From the NCBI GenBank assembly GCA_020698575.1, contig CM036251.1:12502288-12566287 (forward strand): a stretch of DNA of 64,000 nt, read 5' to 3'. Source of the stretch: Bostrychus sinensis (taxonomy: Eukaryota; Chordata; Actinopteri; Gobiiformes; Eleotridae). Shown in pieces: positions 10,872 to 23,164 of this stretch; the first letter of the stretch is position 1; each line of letters opens with the position of its first letter. Position numbers and translations under genes: made by a program. The notes under the pieces are model-generated. The model was given only the letters and a program-made list of their open reading frames with translations, did no database searches and was not told the origin of the DNA.

Positions 10872-11850
10872 GCAGCAGTAGCTCAGTCAGTAGAGGCCAG
10901 AAGGTTGGTGGTTTGAGCCCCGCTACTGACATTGCATACTGTTGTTGCATCAGTGTGGTGGTCGAAGGGGCTGTAGGCACAGTTTGGCAGCCACGCTACC
11001 GTCAGTCTGCCCCAGGACAGCTGTGGCTACAGAAGTACACTATTATCAAAATTATTCATTCACCCTGCCAAATAACTGAATTTAGGTGTTCCAGTCACTT
11101 CCACGGCCACAGGTGAATAAAATCAAGCTCCTAGGCTGCAGCTTTGTGGAAAACCTTGTGGAAAAGTGTGGGGATGGCTGCTTCCTGTTCCAACATGACT
11201 GCACCAGTGCACAAAGCACGGTCCATAAAGACATGGATGAGTGAGTTTGGTGTGGAAGAACTTGACTGAACCTGCACAGAGTCCTGACCTCAACCTTACA
11301 GAACACCTTTGGGATCAATTAGAGCGAAGACTGCGAGCCAGGCCTTCTCATCCAACATCAGTGTCTGACGTAGACAGATGCAAAGGGTGGGCATATTATC
11401 CATATCCATATTAAACCCTATGGATTAAGAAAGGGATGTCACTTAAGTTTATATGCGTGTTAAGGGTGCGTGTCCTGACCTCAACCCGACAGAACACCTT
11501 TGGGATGAATTAGAGCAAACGCTGTGAGCCAGGCCTTCTTGTCCAACATCAGTCTGACCTCACAAATGCGCTTCTTGAAGAATGGCAAAAAAATCCCTTA
11601 AACCACTTCTTAAACCTTATGGAAAGCCTTCCCACAAGAGTTGAAGCTGTTATAGCTGCAAAAGGTGGGCCCACATCATATTAAACCCTATGGATTAAGA
11701 ATGGGAAGTTCATATGTGTGTTAAGGCAGGTGAGCAAAAACGTTTGGAAATATAGTGTGGCTCACCACCACTGAGTGTGATTGAGGAGTAAATAAATAAT
11801 AATGGACTAATGTAAAGCGCTTTGAGAAACTTGAAAAGCCACAACCAAAC
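10872..11850 (+). repeat. tRNA-derived SINE split by a Tc1-like element
   Basis: Head 10872-11037 has a Pol III A box TAGCTCAGTCAG and B box GGTTTGAGCCC, then a body GGCAGCCACGCTACCGTCAG and GGCTACAGAAGTA. The tail resumes at 11758 as GCTCACCACCACTGAGTGTG and runs to GTAAAGCGCTTTGAG. The intact copy at 28290-28640 has GAAGTAGCTCACC contiguous, which proves the split at a TA. Confidence 0.85.
11038..11757 (+). mobile_element. Tc1-like transposon remnant, composite of two deleted copies
   Basis: Left end CACTATTATCAAAATTATTC and right end GAAATATAGTG are terminal repeats of a Tc1-like family; the flanking target is TA at left and TG (decayed TA) at right. The transposase is represented by two partial stretches (11140-11465 and 11466-11757). 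Both carry CCTGACCTCAACC and ACAGAACACCTTTGGGAT, encoding the SPDLN.TEHLWD motif around the third DDE residue. The first stretch lacks the part after GTGTCTGAC and continues GTAGACAGATGCAAAGGGT; the second stretch has the normal continuation CTCACAAATGCGCTTCTTG. Confidence 0.85.
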
Positions 11851-12344
11851 AGAAACACCTCCTCTGTATCACAAACACTGCATTTTCAACCATGTGCTCT
11901 TTTATTTACATTTTACATTGTGTTTTACATTTGTGTTTTGAACTTATGTAGTTCAAGCCTTCACACTGGGACTGAATAACTTTATGGAGAATCAAAGACA
12001 TCGGCACGGCGTGGTTTGCTGAGTGGGCAGAACTGTGGCTGGTTTTACATATCTGTGATGAACTTCTGAAACGACAATGACAGATAAAAGGGCTGTGATG
12101 GGAAGCTGCCTCCAGCCAAAGAGACAAGTGGAGCTTCAGAGCTGATAAGAGAGGAGCCGATAAGGCGTGTAATACAGGCCTGTTCAAAACCACTGTCTTC
12201 ATTCTCTATCAGGAACTTCCTTTAGTCTTAGAGATTCACTGCTCTAAGGAATCTCACTCAATCTCTGGGAAATGTAACAGAACTGGGTTGAACACTGGCT
12301 TCAGATTGTATTAAAATGTTTCTATCATATTAAGTGAAGACGGC

Positions 12345-12410
12345 AGAGTGGAAAGCGCTCATGCCTCTGAAGAACGAGGATGTGGGTAGCAGTAGAAGTC
12401 GCAGAATTAG
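12345..12410 (+). repeat. Family B SINE-like head
   Basis: GACGGCAGAGTGGAAAGCGC TCATGCCTCTGAAGAACGAG and GGATGTGGGT follow the order of the family B head. Only the first 65 bases are recognisable. Confidence 0.35.
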
Positions 12411-14467
12411 TGGTATACTACGAATAGTTCTACTGCCCAAAAGCTGGCCTTCAAACCATGAAAGTGAAATGTGTATCCCACTTTGACACTGAGGTCAAAA
12501 ATACTTTCACTCATTGTAAAGAATTTAGACCTTTAAAAAAAAAAAAAATTGCTAACTCTGTCTTAGTCAGGAGTTAAAGAAGGAGACGTGGAGCAGATCT
12601 AGTCTCATTTCCTTGGCCCAGTGCCAGCTCAAAGCAGTGAAAACATTAGAGCGTCTTGTGCCCAACCGACCTTGGCTGGTCCTTCACACAGTTATTAGTG
12701 AGCCAGACATTCATCAGCCTCTGTCTGAGCTGACCGGGCTTCACAGGAATCCGGCCTGATTATGTGTCAAATAGAGGAGAAAACACCGTCTTTGTTTACA
12801 CTAGAGAGGGAAAAAGTCAGAATGATTGTCACTGAGCGCTGAGTGATACTGTTGTAAAAAAAAGATTAAAGCCAGACACTACTTTTTTCTTGGATTTGAG
12901 GAAACGGTTTCATCATCTGATGTTATAACAGGAATCATCTATGAAAAAACAAGACCTTAAGACATCATCAATGATTTAAATACTTTGGCACACACCAATG
13001 AGACGCGTTGTTGAGTTAGAAAAGGCGTGTGTTCTTTCAATGAATACAGTGTGTCCATTTACAAAGAGAAAAAGAGCTAAAAAAAAAAGCACAAAAACAA
13101 ATAAATAGAAAAGAGAGACAAATTGAAATCCGAATAAATATTGACAATACAAGACGTGATAAGACAAGTAACATGCTAATTCTTGAGTTTAAGGCAAAGC
13201 TCCAAGTTTCAATTTGATGTTATGGATGAGTAGGGAGGGATGTAACAATATCCAAATGTTTTGATACAGTATTATCTTGATATTAATCTCACACAACACT
13301 GTGGGGAGGCTCACAGTAGAAATGCTCATGATAACTTACTCTATACAAATGCCCTGAGGAGTTTTTAGTGCATTAATTATTGTGAAATTTCAAAAGATTA
13401 AGTCTAAATGTTTAAAAAAGCATTTAATAACAATGTTATGTTGGCTGCACAAAAATGGAGCAAAGGATCATGGTCAGTGTAGTTCTCTCTGCTTTTTTTT
13501 TTTTTACCATTCAGCTGCAGCAAAACAATGCTTTTGAGCCCCGGGAGCTTTCCATTTGATACTGTGTTTAAAATAAAAGCAGAAAGAGTAGCTTTGATGT
13601 TGCGGCTTAGGATTTGCTAGATCACATTTTGGTATTACACCAGGCAAAATGGCTTTTAAAAATGTGGTTTTGAATTGGTTTGACTTCCAACTTTGGAGAT
13701 TTTAAAAGAGAATTTTGATATTTAAAAGCCCTATTCACCACATCTCATGTTCCGGTGCCATTCTTTCATTTATAATAAAAATGAATAATTTGTGTACATA
13801 CAGTGTGTGCAGCCAGTAATACAGGAAAGAGGCTTTTTAGCACTGGCTATGTGAGAGAGAACCTGCAGAGCCAAAAAAAGATGTTAAAAAAGATGCAATA
13901 GAATGATCCATTAAACTTTGAAATGCTAGTATTTGTGTAACTTTTGCCTGGTTGGGAAGTACATTTCTGGTAATCACCAGCAGTAAACTCAACTGGAAAA
14001 CTGCAGTGCTTTGGCCAATGTGTGACGTGAAAAATCACTTGGTTATGACATCTATTGATCTCGCAGGTGTTTGAGCAAACAGTTTTACCGTAATTTTTTT
14101 TTTCCTGGGATGTTTTGAAGATGAAAAGGACTATTTCTGACACACCCACGGCCTGACGGCGTGAACTAAAATTACCAGACGAAGTAAAAAAAACAGGCGA
14201 TGGCGGCACATGCTGGCTTTGTTACCATGACTTCTTTTATGTGCTCTTTGTTGGCAGCGTTTTCTAATTCAGTGCATTTCTATGACAACCCGGCGTCATG
14301 AGAAGCAGTTACTCAAGGTCTCCAAAACACGGCAGACCGCAGCTCCACACGCGGACATGACTGAACTGTATCTGGGAAGACTTGAACAAGACCAGGAAAA
14401 CAGAGAAGGAAACATGGTCAGGAGTAGAAGGAGTTTAGTAAGTAACTAGGATGCAGTTCTTGGAAAA

Positions 14468-14770
14468 CAGTGATTCTCAAACTTTTGACAACAAGTATCT
14501 CCTCAGAAATTATTTGGCTTTCCAAGTATCTGTAATGAACAAAGTTAAGCATTTCTAAATACAGACAAAACAGGGATAAACCAGGACTAAATACAAACCA
14601 AAATGGGACCAGGTGTAAACCAGAAATTAACTAAACCTACATTAAACTGTGCCTAGACCAGGACTGTGCAGTAGCCAATATAATCCTCAATCAGAGCAGG
14701 ACTTACACAGGAATAAAACTGTCCCTAAAACTGGCTGAACTGCAAAAGACTGCCGAGTACCACCAAAAGA
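14468..14770. repeat. hAT-like left end followed by degenerate CTAAACCAGG satellite
   Basis: CAGTGATTCTCAAACTTTTG at 14468 is a typical hAT-type end. From about 14570 to 14720 come irregular AAACCAGGACTAAATAC-like units. The right end is not evident, so this is probably a truncated relative of the element at 42392-43198. Confidence 0.45.
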
Positions 14771-14944
14771 AAACTGCAGACGACCAGTGGCACCAGCAGC
14801 ATTAGCCACAACACAGTGTACAGGGCAGCGCTTCGAGAATGCTCAGGTTTACAATAGGGCTACTTTTGGCATTATAAATCAAATTTATTGCACAGCTAGA
14901 TATAGTTTATGCTTGTTTTATTATGTAAGGATAGATACCAGGAC

Positions 14945-15165
14945 AACAGCAGCTCAGTCAGTTTACGCACAAACCTGAAGGTTGGTGGTTCAATCCCCGC
15001 TACCGGCATTGCATACTGCTGTTGTGTCCTTGGGCAAGACACTTCACACTTCACCCACCTTGCCTGTTTGTGTGCGATTGTGTTTGGTGGTGGTCGGACA
15101 GGAATGGAGAGCAGCTGAGACAGAAGTAGCTCACTACCACCGAGACTGAGGAGTGAATGAATAAG
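14945..15165 (+). repeat. tRNA-derived SINE
   Basis: AGCAGCTCAGTCAG (A-box region), B box GGTTCAATCCC (14987-14997), then GTCCTTGGGCAAGACACTTC and TGTTTGGTGGTGGTCGG, ending with AGAAGTAGCTCACTACCACC and GAGGAGTGAATGAATAA. The order matches the copy at 28290-28640, with a deletion of the central CAGTCTGCCCCAGGGC block. Confidence 0.8.
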
Positions 15166-15419
15166 GCCCTTTGTTTTTGTTGTTTTAGGCCTTTTTCGGC
15201 TTTATTCGATAGTTGATGCAGTCGAGAAGTGCAAAGAAGGAAATCATGGAGGTGAGAGCAGGAGAGACATTCGGCAAACTATCAGAGTCCGGACTCAAAC
15301 TCACAACGCCGAGGCAGGCTGTAGTTGCCCTGTATATGCGTAATTGTAAAGTGACTTTGAGTGACAACAAAAAAGTTTATATAAAACTGACGCATTCATT
15401 ATTATTATTAGATTATATA

Positions 15420-15950
15420 CCGTATTTTCCGCACTATAGGGCACTCCGGATTATAAGGCGCACTGTCATTGAATGGTCTATTTTCAAACTTTTTTCACAT
15501 ATAAAGCGCTCCGGACAAAAAGGCGAAACAAAACAGTCAGATAAGTCAGTCAGTCAAACTTTATTCAACGCGTTCACCATAACTCCCAAACTTGTTCAGT
15601 TGTAACGCGTGAATAAAAAACACAATCTGACACCGCTAAATCAAACGTTAGCGTATTCACAATAACTCATAACTGTTCAGTTAACGTTATAACAAAATAC
15701 AACACAATACACTCACTTTTTCAGTTCATTCCTCATCCACAAATCTCTCAAATTCTTCATCTTCAGTGTCTGAGTTAAACAGTTGGGCGATTACGGCAAT
15801 ATTACGGTGAAGCACAGTACGTATTACTCTGCGTTGCACCGGTAGCCGTAAATAAATTCATATATAAGGCGCTCTGGATTATAAGGCGCACAGTCGTTTT
15901 TTGAGAATATTGAAGGCCTTTAAGGGCGCCCTATAGTGTGGAAAATTTGG
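15420..15950. mobile_element. Nonautonomous TA-inserting DNA transposon ('CCGTATTTTCCGCACTATA' ends)
   Basis: Left end CCGTATTTTCCGCACTATAG and right end complement CCAAATTTTCCACACTATAG form inverted repeats, flanked by TA on both sides. Subterminal GGATTATAAGGCGCAC motifs also occur near both ends. Near 15730-15800 the minus strand encodes a short acidic stretch (NSDTEDEEFERFVDEE) before a stop, which looks like the C-terminal tail of a pogo/Tigger-type transposase; the class is therefore an inference. Confidence 0.75.
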
Positions 15951-16429
15951 TACTTAAAATGTATTATTATTGTAGAAAACAAATATTAGAAATTGCTGCA
16001 ATATGGGCCTAATCATTGGCTCTGATAGCCTTCCTCCAGATTCTTTTTGTTCTCTCGCTGTATGTGATACATACAAATGATTCACCTACTGTATACATGC
16101 ATGTCTTTGAACGATGGAAGGAAGCCTATGAGAATGCACAGAAACACAGTTTTGTAGCCAACTGTCAGAGCTACAGAGCTGGGAGACAGCAGCTATAGAC
16201 ATTTCTAGTCATATATGTTAGTAAAGCCATTCAGCAGGTACTATATAGGCCCTATACAATTACTATGCATCTGAAATTCATTGGAGAAAAATACAGCAAA
16301 CTAGAAATTCACGGAAAGATTGTAATTCATCTCGTCTACTGCTGTTCTGGACATCGCCGTCTCCTCACATATAAAACAAACTGTTCTGCGTCAGTACAAT
16401 AAATTTAGATAGGCTGTTAATTTGAGACT

Positions 16430-16620
16430 GCCAAGCCGAGTGACGTGCCGGTATAGATTTTTATAGCATAATCATCCTCTGAGGCATTATGTAGTCCCGT
16501 CGGCAAAGAATATTTTCAGAATCGCAGAGTGTCGTCAGTGCAGCAGCTGCCATTCACAAACTGAACAACCTGCTGCTCAAGGCTCATTATTTGATGAATG
16601 AGAGACAGGGGGGAAAAAGA
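16430..16620. promoter_or_regulatory. Repeat-poor block, possible conserved noncoding element
   Basis: No similarity to the other repeats in the window, balanced composition and no open frame. Includes GCATTATGTAGTCCCGTCGG and CAGCAGCTGCCATTCAC. This is a weak call based on appearance only. Confidence 0.2.
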
Positions 16621-17164
16621 GATGAACAATTATCGTCTGCATCAGTCATACACAAAGACTTCACAGTGATGGAGGGAAGAAGTAAAAGGCACAGAGAATT
16701 AGTTCAAACTCAAAAGTAATCACAATGACAAAGTGGCAACCTGGTACATACAATGGGAAAAACATGACTAAACATGTACCATTTTAAGACTGGATTATGT
16801 CTAGATTACATTAGCTTTAGGTAACAAACATCTGTGGCACAAAAGCAACCAAGAGGCTACAAGGAAGAGAAAAACAGTCATACTTAAGACTAAATACAAG
16901 GGAAGCACAGATTATCATAGTTTATTACTCCAGTGGTTTGATAGCCGAGTGTGGAAAAGTGAAAAGTGCATTAAGGATTCAGATGTAGTCCAAAAACAAA
17001 AGCCCAAATGCAATGTCAAGGCTAAAAAATAAACAGTTTCAGGTAAAAAAAAAACATGAATGCCTTTACACAAAACTAATGGCAAAATGAACACACTGAA
17101 ATAACACATAGGAAAGTCGTATTTGGCGGCTTTGTTTCTTTCAAGGCTCATCACAGCAGATCGT

Positions 17165-17245
17165 TCGGTACTATGCCAGATGCCCTTCCTAGCATGAATC
17201 CTATCCACTTATATGGGCTTGGGACTATTGTGGGTAAAGTGGTGG
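17165..17245 (+). repeat. Family D repeat fragment
   Basis: GATGCCCTTCCTAGCATGAA, CCTATCCACTTATATGGGCTT and GGGACTATTGTGGGT follow the family D order. Confidence 0.45.
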
Positions 17246-19114
17246 TGTCCAAATTCGGGAAAAGATTTGAAAATGTGCCAACAGTCTGTGATGTTTTCGA
17301 AAGCAAAACTACTATGCACTGTTTTATAAGAGATGTGTTTTCTTCAAATGGCAAAGAAAGTAATTTTAGTCATGAATTCAGACAGGAATTTATTTATATA
17401 ACCAACAAAATAGGTAACTTACTGACATAGGTTTGATTAATGTTTGCTGAAATGATGCTTGACTGTGCTGGACAAAAGCAATACATTTTACCAAGGAAAG
17501 CAAAGGCCATATAAAGACTTGCCTGGTGCCATGAGAAGCCCCAAGGCCACACTTTGGACATTTCTGACTCTGGGCTACAGTTTGTGGCTGGATATCAAGG
17601 AATCAAAGCTCTGAACTCCTAAAGGACACTGCAGGGGCACAGAGAGATTGCATGAGTAATAATGAATATTAGGAGTCTCACTTATAAAGCACACCCCTAG
17701 CACAACTACCTTTTGAGCCATTTCAACTTACAAAACACACCACATTTAAAGTTTACCTAAAGTTTTTGGCTCACAGTTCAGAGTCAAACTCATCCAATCA
17801 ACAATTATCTCAGCCTTGTTAACCATTGCGTAAATGCCTATATTTAACTTGTGCATGTTTCACTTCTCATCACTTTTCCCATGTTTGTTTTTCTGTTTAA
17901 GCACACATCACTGCTGCCACTTGTTATTGGGCTGATGTTTGGAAAGAGCAGCCAATCAAAACAAATCTGTAGGGACCATAGATAGGACAATAGAGGAATT
18001 TTAGGTATGCATAGTACATCTACACAAATGTATCCCTCTTAAGTCTGAAATCTAATCAAGTCGTTTGCCAACAGCTAAATGAGCCAACATTAGCTGATAC
18101 AGCAGCTGAAACTGTATTAATGGCTTGATAGTTGCAGCAATAGCAGTTAATGGCATTGTCTATACTAAACAAAGTAAATGTTTGCATTGTGAGTAGTTAA
18201 TGTAAGGGCTTTAAAAGCAGTTTAAATAAGCCGGCAGCAGTCAAAACACAAAACTAAATAATGTTTGTGCGGTAAATGGGGCCAGCTAAAAGCCAATTAC
18301 TCATTTGAGATTACCATTTGTGTGCTACAGATGAAGGTTTTTACACTAATGTTGATAGGGAACAATAATAAATATAATACAAGTACTTTTGCATCTAAAT
18401 GCTCTAATCTCTATGGTTCAACAATGTATTAAAGCAACATTTCCCATTCCCCATGACCCTTTAGCTCTCCCACTCGGTGTAATAACAAGAAAAAACACCA
18501 ATTTGCTACCATTAAATATGAATATATAATATTAAATTGAAGTTTAAAGTGTTAAACTGTTGTGAACCAGCAATTATCGCCACCTTTTTAAATGCCATGC
18601 TTCTTTTACTGGAGCAGCAGCATACTAAAGTTATTAATAATAAAGATTATATGACGTCTCATGGTTTAGTTTTGTTTTATTAACGATTCCTATCAAAATA
18701 TGCTATTAGATGATAAATAGCTTTCTTTGAATCTAAGAAAGTCTAGCTTAATAATACAACATTTGGCAATCTAATGAACATGTAGACTGATATTTTCTCT
18801 TTTCAAAATGCTTACCTGAGGTGACCCAATGACTGGCTCTGTTCCTAAACTGAATATAAAGTGAAATGTAAACAGTTACCATTGCAAAATTCTTGGTAGA
18901 AACCCAAGAGATACCAAAAAATAAAGTTAGTGATTAAACTTTGTTGTACTCGAAAAAAGGGCATTTTACAGGGTAAATAAATTACAGGAATAGATGTTTC
19001 TTAGTTGTTATTTAAGTTTATATGCTCTAGAGAAGACTGCCTGCTAATGTGCAGAGATTTGCACAATGATTTTGCACAGGTTTCTCATTTGTGTGTGCCT
19101 TGAATTATAGATAG

Positions 19115-20725
19115 TACAGGTGTGTGCCAAACAATTAGAATATCAAGGGAAAGTCCATTTATTTCAATAATTTGTTTCGAAAAGTGAAACTTGTTTGTTA
19201 TATTAGTTCACTACACACAAAATTAATTATTTCAAGCCTTTATTTGTTTCAATTTTAATGATTATGGATTAAAGATTAAAAAAACCCAAATCCAATATTT
19301 CACAAAATTAGAATATTTCATGTGACCAATAAAAAAAGGATCTTAAACACATGTTGACCTCCTGAAAAGTGTGTTTATGTACTGTATTATGTCCTCAGTA
19401 CTTTGTTGGGCCTTTGTTTGCACTAATTACAACATCAAGGCAGCGTGGCATGGAGGTGATGAGCCTTTGACACAGCTGAGGTATTATGGTAGCCCAAAAT
19501 GCTTTGATATTGGCCTTCAGCTCGTCTGCATTTCGGGGTCTCTGTTATCTCATCCTCCTCTTGACAATACCCCATAGATTTTCAATGGGGTTTAAGTCAG
19601 GCGAGTTTGCCGGCCAATCAAGTACAGTTATTCCACTGGCTATTAAACCAGGTACTGGTAGTTTTGGCTTTGTGGGCAGGTGCCAAATCCTGCTGGAAAA
19701 TAAAATCATCATCTCCAAAAAGCTTGTTGGCAGCGGGAAGCATGAAGTGCTCTAAAATTGCCTGGTACACAGCTGCGTTAACTGTGGACTTGATAAAATA
19801 CAATGAACCCACGCCAGCAGATGACATGGCTCCCCAAACCATCACTGACTGAGGAAACTTCACACTGGACTTTAAGCAGCTTGACTTTTGTGCCTCTCCG
19901 GTCTTCCTCCAGACTCTGGGACCTTGATGTCCAAATAAAATGCAAAATTTGCTTTCATCTGAAAACAGGACTTGGGACCACTGGGCAACAGACCAATACT
20001 TTTTCTCCTTAGCCCAGCACAGATGCTTCTGATGTTGTTTTTGGTTCAGGAGTGACTTGACGCATGGAATTCTCCAGCTGTAGCCCATGTCATGCAGACG
20101 TCTGTATGTGGTGTTTCTTGATGCACTGACAGCAGCCTCAGTCCACTCCTTATGAAGCTCCCCCACATTTAGGAATCACCCTTGCTTAACAATCCTCTCA
20201 AAGCTGTGGTCATCCCTGTCACTTGTGCACCTTTTCGGGCCACATTTTTCCCTTCCTCTTAACACTCTGTTAATATACTTCGATACTGCGCTCTGTGAGC
20301 ATCCAGCTTCTTTTGCAATTGCCTTTTGAGGACTTTTCATCCTTATGGAGGATGTTAATGACGGTCTTCTGCACAACCGTCAAGTCAGCGGTATTCCCCA
20401 TGATTCTGAAGCCTACTAAGCCAGACTGAGACAATTTCAAAGCTGAGGAAACATTTTGCAGGTGTTTTGTGTTAATTTGGTGACAAGATTGGGACACAGG
20501 GAGCCTACAATGTTGAACTTTGTCATGATATTCTAATTTTTTGAAATACTGGATTTGTTTTTTTTTCATCTTTAATCCATAATCATTAAACTTGAAACAA
20601 ATAAAGGTTTGAAATATTTCACTTTGTGTGTAGTGAACTAATATAACATACAAGTTTCACTTTTTGAAACAAATTATTGAAATAAATTAACTTTCCCTGA
20701 TATTCCAATTTTTTGGCACATACCA
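19115..20725 (-). mobile_element. Tc1-like transposon with long inverted repeats
   Basis: Ends are GTGTGTGCCAAACAATTAG at left and CCAATTTTTTGGCACATAC at right, inverted. The inversion extends about 200 bp inward: 19140-19330 and 20515-20700 share, inverted, TTCAATAATTTGTTTCGAA, TAGTTCACTACACACAAA and ATAATCATTAA motifs. Between them lies a transposase pseudogene on the minus strand. At about 1.6 kb this is the normal length for a Tc1 element with long terminal repeats. Confidence 0.9.
19395..20401 (-). pseudogene. Tc1-like transposase pseudogene
   Basis: Reads from MGNTADLTVV to the terminal ANKGPTKY. It has an N-terminal helix-turn-helix segment (EAGCSQSAVSKYI), the first catalytic aspartate in FSDESKF, the second in FIFQQDLAPAHKAK, and the third-residue motif NSPDLNPIENLWGI. 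Four lesions break it: a frameshift near 20335, an in-frame stop at 20178-20176, a frameshift near 19620 and a stop at 19547-19545. The full catalytic domain is still recognisable, so the copy is dead but not ancient. In the family the protein binds the inverted repeats and performs cut-and-paste transposition into TA. Confidence 0.92.
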
Positions 20726-21242
20726 TATATAAACATTTTCTGCAAAAATAATGTGAACAATATCACACTGTATTTAAACCATAATTGGTATCTTAATGTT
20801 ATGCGATAGCTTTCACTTTAGAGAAGAGTTAATGAATCATGAATTTTACCTCAAAGTCTAGTGAAAGTATATTATTTTGGGGTTACATTAGAGTACACTT
20901 GGATTTTTTATACAAACATATATTTCTTCACAGCACCATCTGTTCATTAATCACCATATGCCACAAATGTAGTAGGTTGGCACTTTTTCAAATACTAACA
21001 CCATGTTTTGGAGAAAAATGAGTCTGCATCTGCTGTGCTTTGACCAAAACAAATGGTGTCCAAAAGTTTTGGAAGTGAGGTCTGTAAGTGGTAAATAAAT
21101 TCATCTCGAACTACACAACACCAGCGTGATCAGCGCTCTGTCTCAGCGGTCTATTGTTGGAGAAACCCTGGTTTCTGAGATCGACTCCTGTGACCCAGCA
21201 GAAAAGATTAATGAAATATTGCTGGGTTTCAGTCACGTGACT

Positions 21243-21847
21243 TTAGTGACCACCTGTCCCACTTTTGGTTGTACTGCACAGCCATTTAGGAATCTGTCCC
21301 TCCAACCCGATTATTAAAGGTAATGTCCCACTTTTTTATCAGTAGCTCAGTGGATCTGATAAAAAAAGTGAGATTTGTGTTCAGAATAAGAAGGTAAAGT
21401 CAGTGTTTCTATGTAAAATATACCATAAATATCTGTGGGTGTCCTGGGTATGGGTTGAATTTTTCGTTGGTGTGTTGCTGTTTCAGGAAAGGCCTCTCCA
21501 CAGAGCTATGAGATGGTGTTGGTGCTGCTGGAGAGTGTACAGAAAACAGAGATAATTTGTTTCGATGAATTCAATTTAATTTTTTTCTGCTAAACATTTT
21601 GTATTCCTTTATATGACTTTGTAAAATCTGTGTGTTTTTGGGACTAAAAACAGCACATTAGATGTTTTATAGGCCTAAAACTGTAGCAGCTGTATCTTTG
21701 CCTGCATAAAAATTAGGTTTAGACTTATTTGGTAGGTTAGATATGTCCAATATCAAAATGTTTATGTCTGTTTAAGTCTGTCTCTCCTTGTCCCACCAAA
21801 TTGCACAACTTGTCCCACTTTAAGTACTTTTTGAGGTGGTCACCCTA
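21243..21847. mobile_element. DNA transposon with 9-bp target duplication
   Basis: Flanked by perfect CACGTGACT direct repeats (21234-21242 and 21848-21856). Ends are inverted: TTAGTGACCACCTGTCCCAC at left; the complement of the right end is TAGGGTGACCACCT. GTCCCACTTT occurs subterminally on both sides. No transposase frame is seen. A 9-bp duplication points to a Mutator-like or similar superfamily, not Tc1 or hAT. Confidence 0.8.
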
Positions 21848-21889
21848 CACGTGACTCCAGTAATGAAAGCAAAATCTAAAACTGTGAAC

Positions 21890-22290
21890 AGAACGATATC
21901 GATGCACATTACCTTGTATCATATCGTATTGTTTTCTAGGAAGTGTGTATACATGGAATATCAAGCGATAATATCGGACATATCGATATTAGAAATGTGC
22001 ATGTTAAAATAAAACTAGATACAGCTCTTTTAATGTAATTTTTGCGTTTTTAATGAAATAAAATGTTATTTTTTCACTCTTTGTCTACAGGACAACACAG
22101 GCCACGGTGCTACATTTGAGAGTAAACTTTTATGATTTTTGGCAAAAAGCTGCTGTATCGATTATCCATATGATGGTGCTGAATTGTATCAAATCAAATC
22201 AGTCCAAATCAGCCAATATCATTCTTGAATCGTATCGAAACAATTCTAATCAATACACATCGTATCATTGCAAAAACGTATAGTTACATC
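21890..22290. repeat. ATCGATATCG-rich transposon remnant
   Basis: GAACGATATCGATGCACAT at the left, and GAATCGTATCGAAACAATTC and ACATCGTATCATTGC at the right are inverted-repeat-like ends common in fish hAT-type remnants. No duplication was identified. Confidence 0.4.
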
Positions 22291-23164
22291 TGTAATTGGT
22301 ACACTTTACTGAAAATGGAAGATGTCATTGGAAACGCAGCAATATGAATGAAATACTCTGCTCTGATGAAACACTTCCTAAGTGTAGCTCAGTATGTACA
22401 TGGTATTTCAGTAAAGCCAATAGACAGAAGGAAATTAGCATCTTCTATTGTTGTGACAAGCTTATGTTTTCTGACTATTATTACAAAATGAGTATAGTAC
22501 ATGCTAAATCGCAGTCTGATAAAATCTGTGGTTTAAGGGAACTTCAGCAACAATAAAACAAGCTGAAAATAAATCAACAATATTTAATCTTACACCACTG
22601 AATGCAAATTAAACTGGCAGACACTAGACAGACAGTCCTTGAAGAAACAAACCAAACCAAATAAGACTCTCAACAAAGACCCAGACAGGAATTTGACCTA
22701 CATCTTCAAAGTGACACAAGCAGGCGAGACATTTGGAGGCTGTTCGTCAACTTCACCGCCACAAGAAAGACAGAAGCAGTCTGGGCAAATAAATGCTTGG
22801 AGGCAGTGGTGACCAATGCTTGGCCTACAACACCAAGGTCAAAGAGTGAAATCATCAGTACTGTGTATAGTCTTAGAGAAGGCATAGTGCCTGGACCTGG
22901 ACTCAAAGATACTCTAGTTCAGGGGTAAATGCTCTTTCCATTAAACCACAAAAGCTTCATATTTTATATTTGGTTAAGAATATACTAAAATTTGTTCTTT
23001 TAGTGAGTGACGTTAATATCTTAAGCCTGTATCTCAAAATAATACAGCATCCCTTCTGGATAAACACTAAACACTTTGTCCTTGGCCCATTACTGACCTT
23101 TCCAAAAATTAAAAATAAAATTCTGTGTCTAATTAAAGTTCTTCACTGTTTTTTGTGGTAATCG

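Noticed and set aside
10688..11116. Plus-strand open frame of 142 codons
   Set aside because: It runs through a SINE head and into the Tc1-like end; no gene-like feature.
19486..20012. Plus-strand frames across 19486-20012
   Set aside because: Antisense of the Tc1-like transposase pseudogene; the minus strand carries the DDE motifs.
22620..22930. Region encoding EGIVPGPGLKD-like peptides, possible exon
   Set aside because: No consistent frame with splice sites on either strand and no recognised domain; left unannotated.
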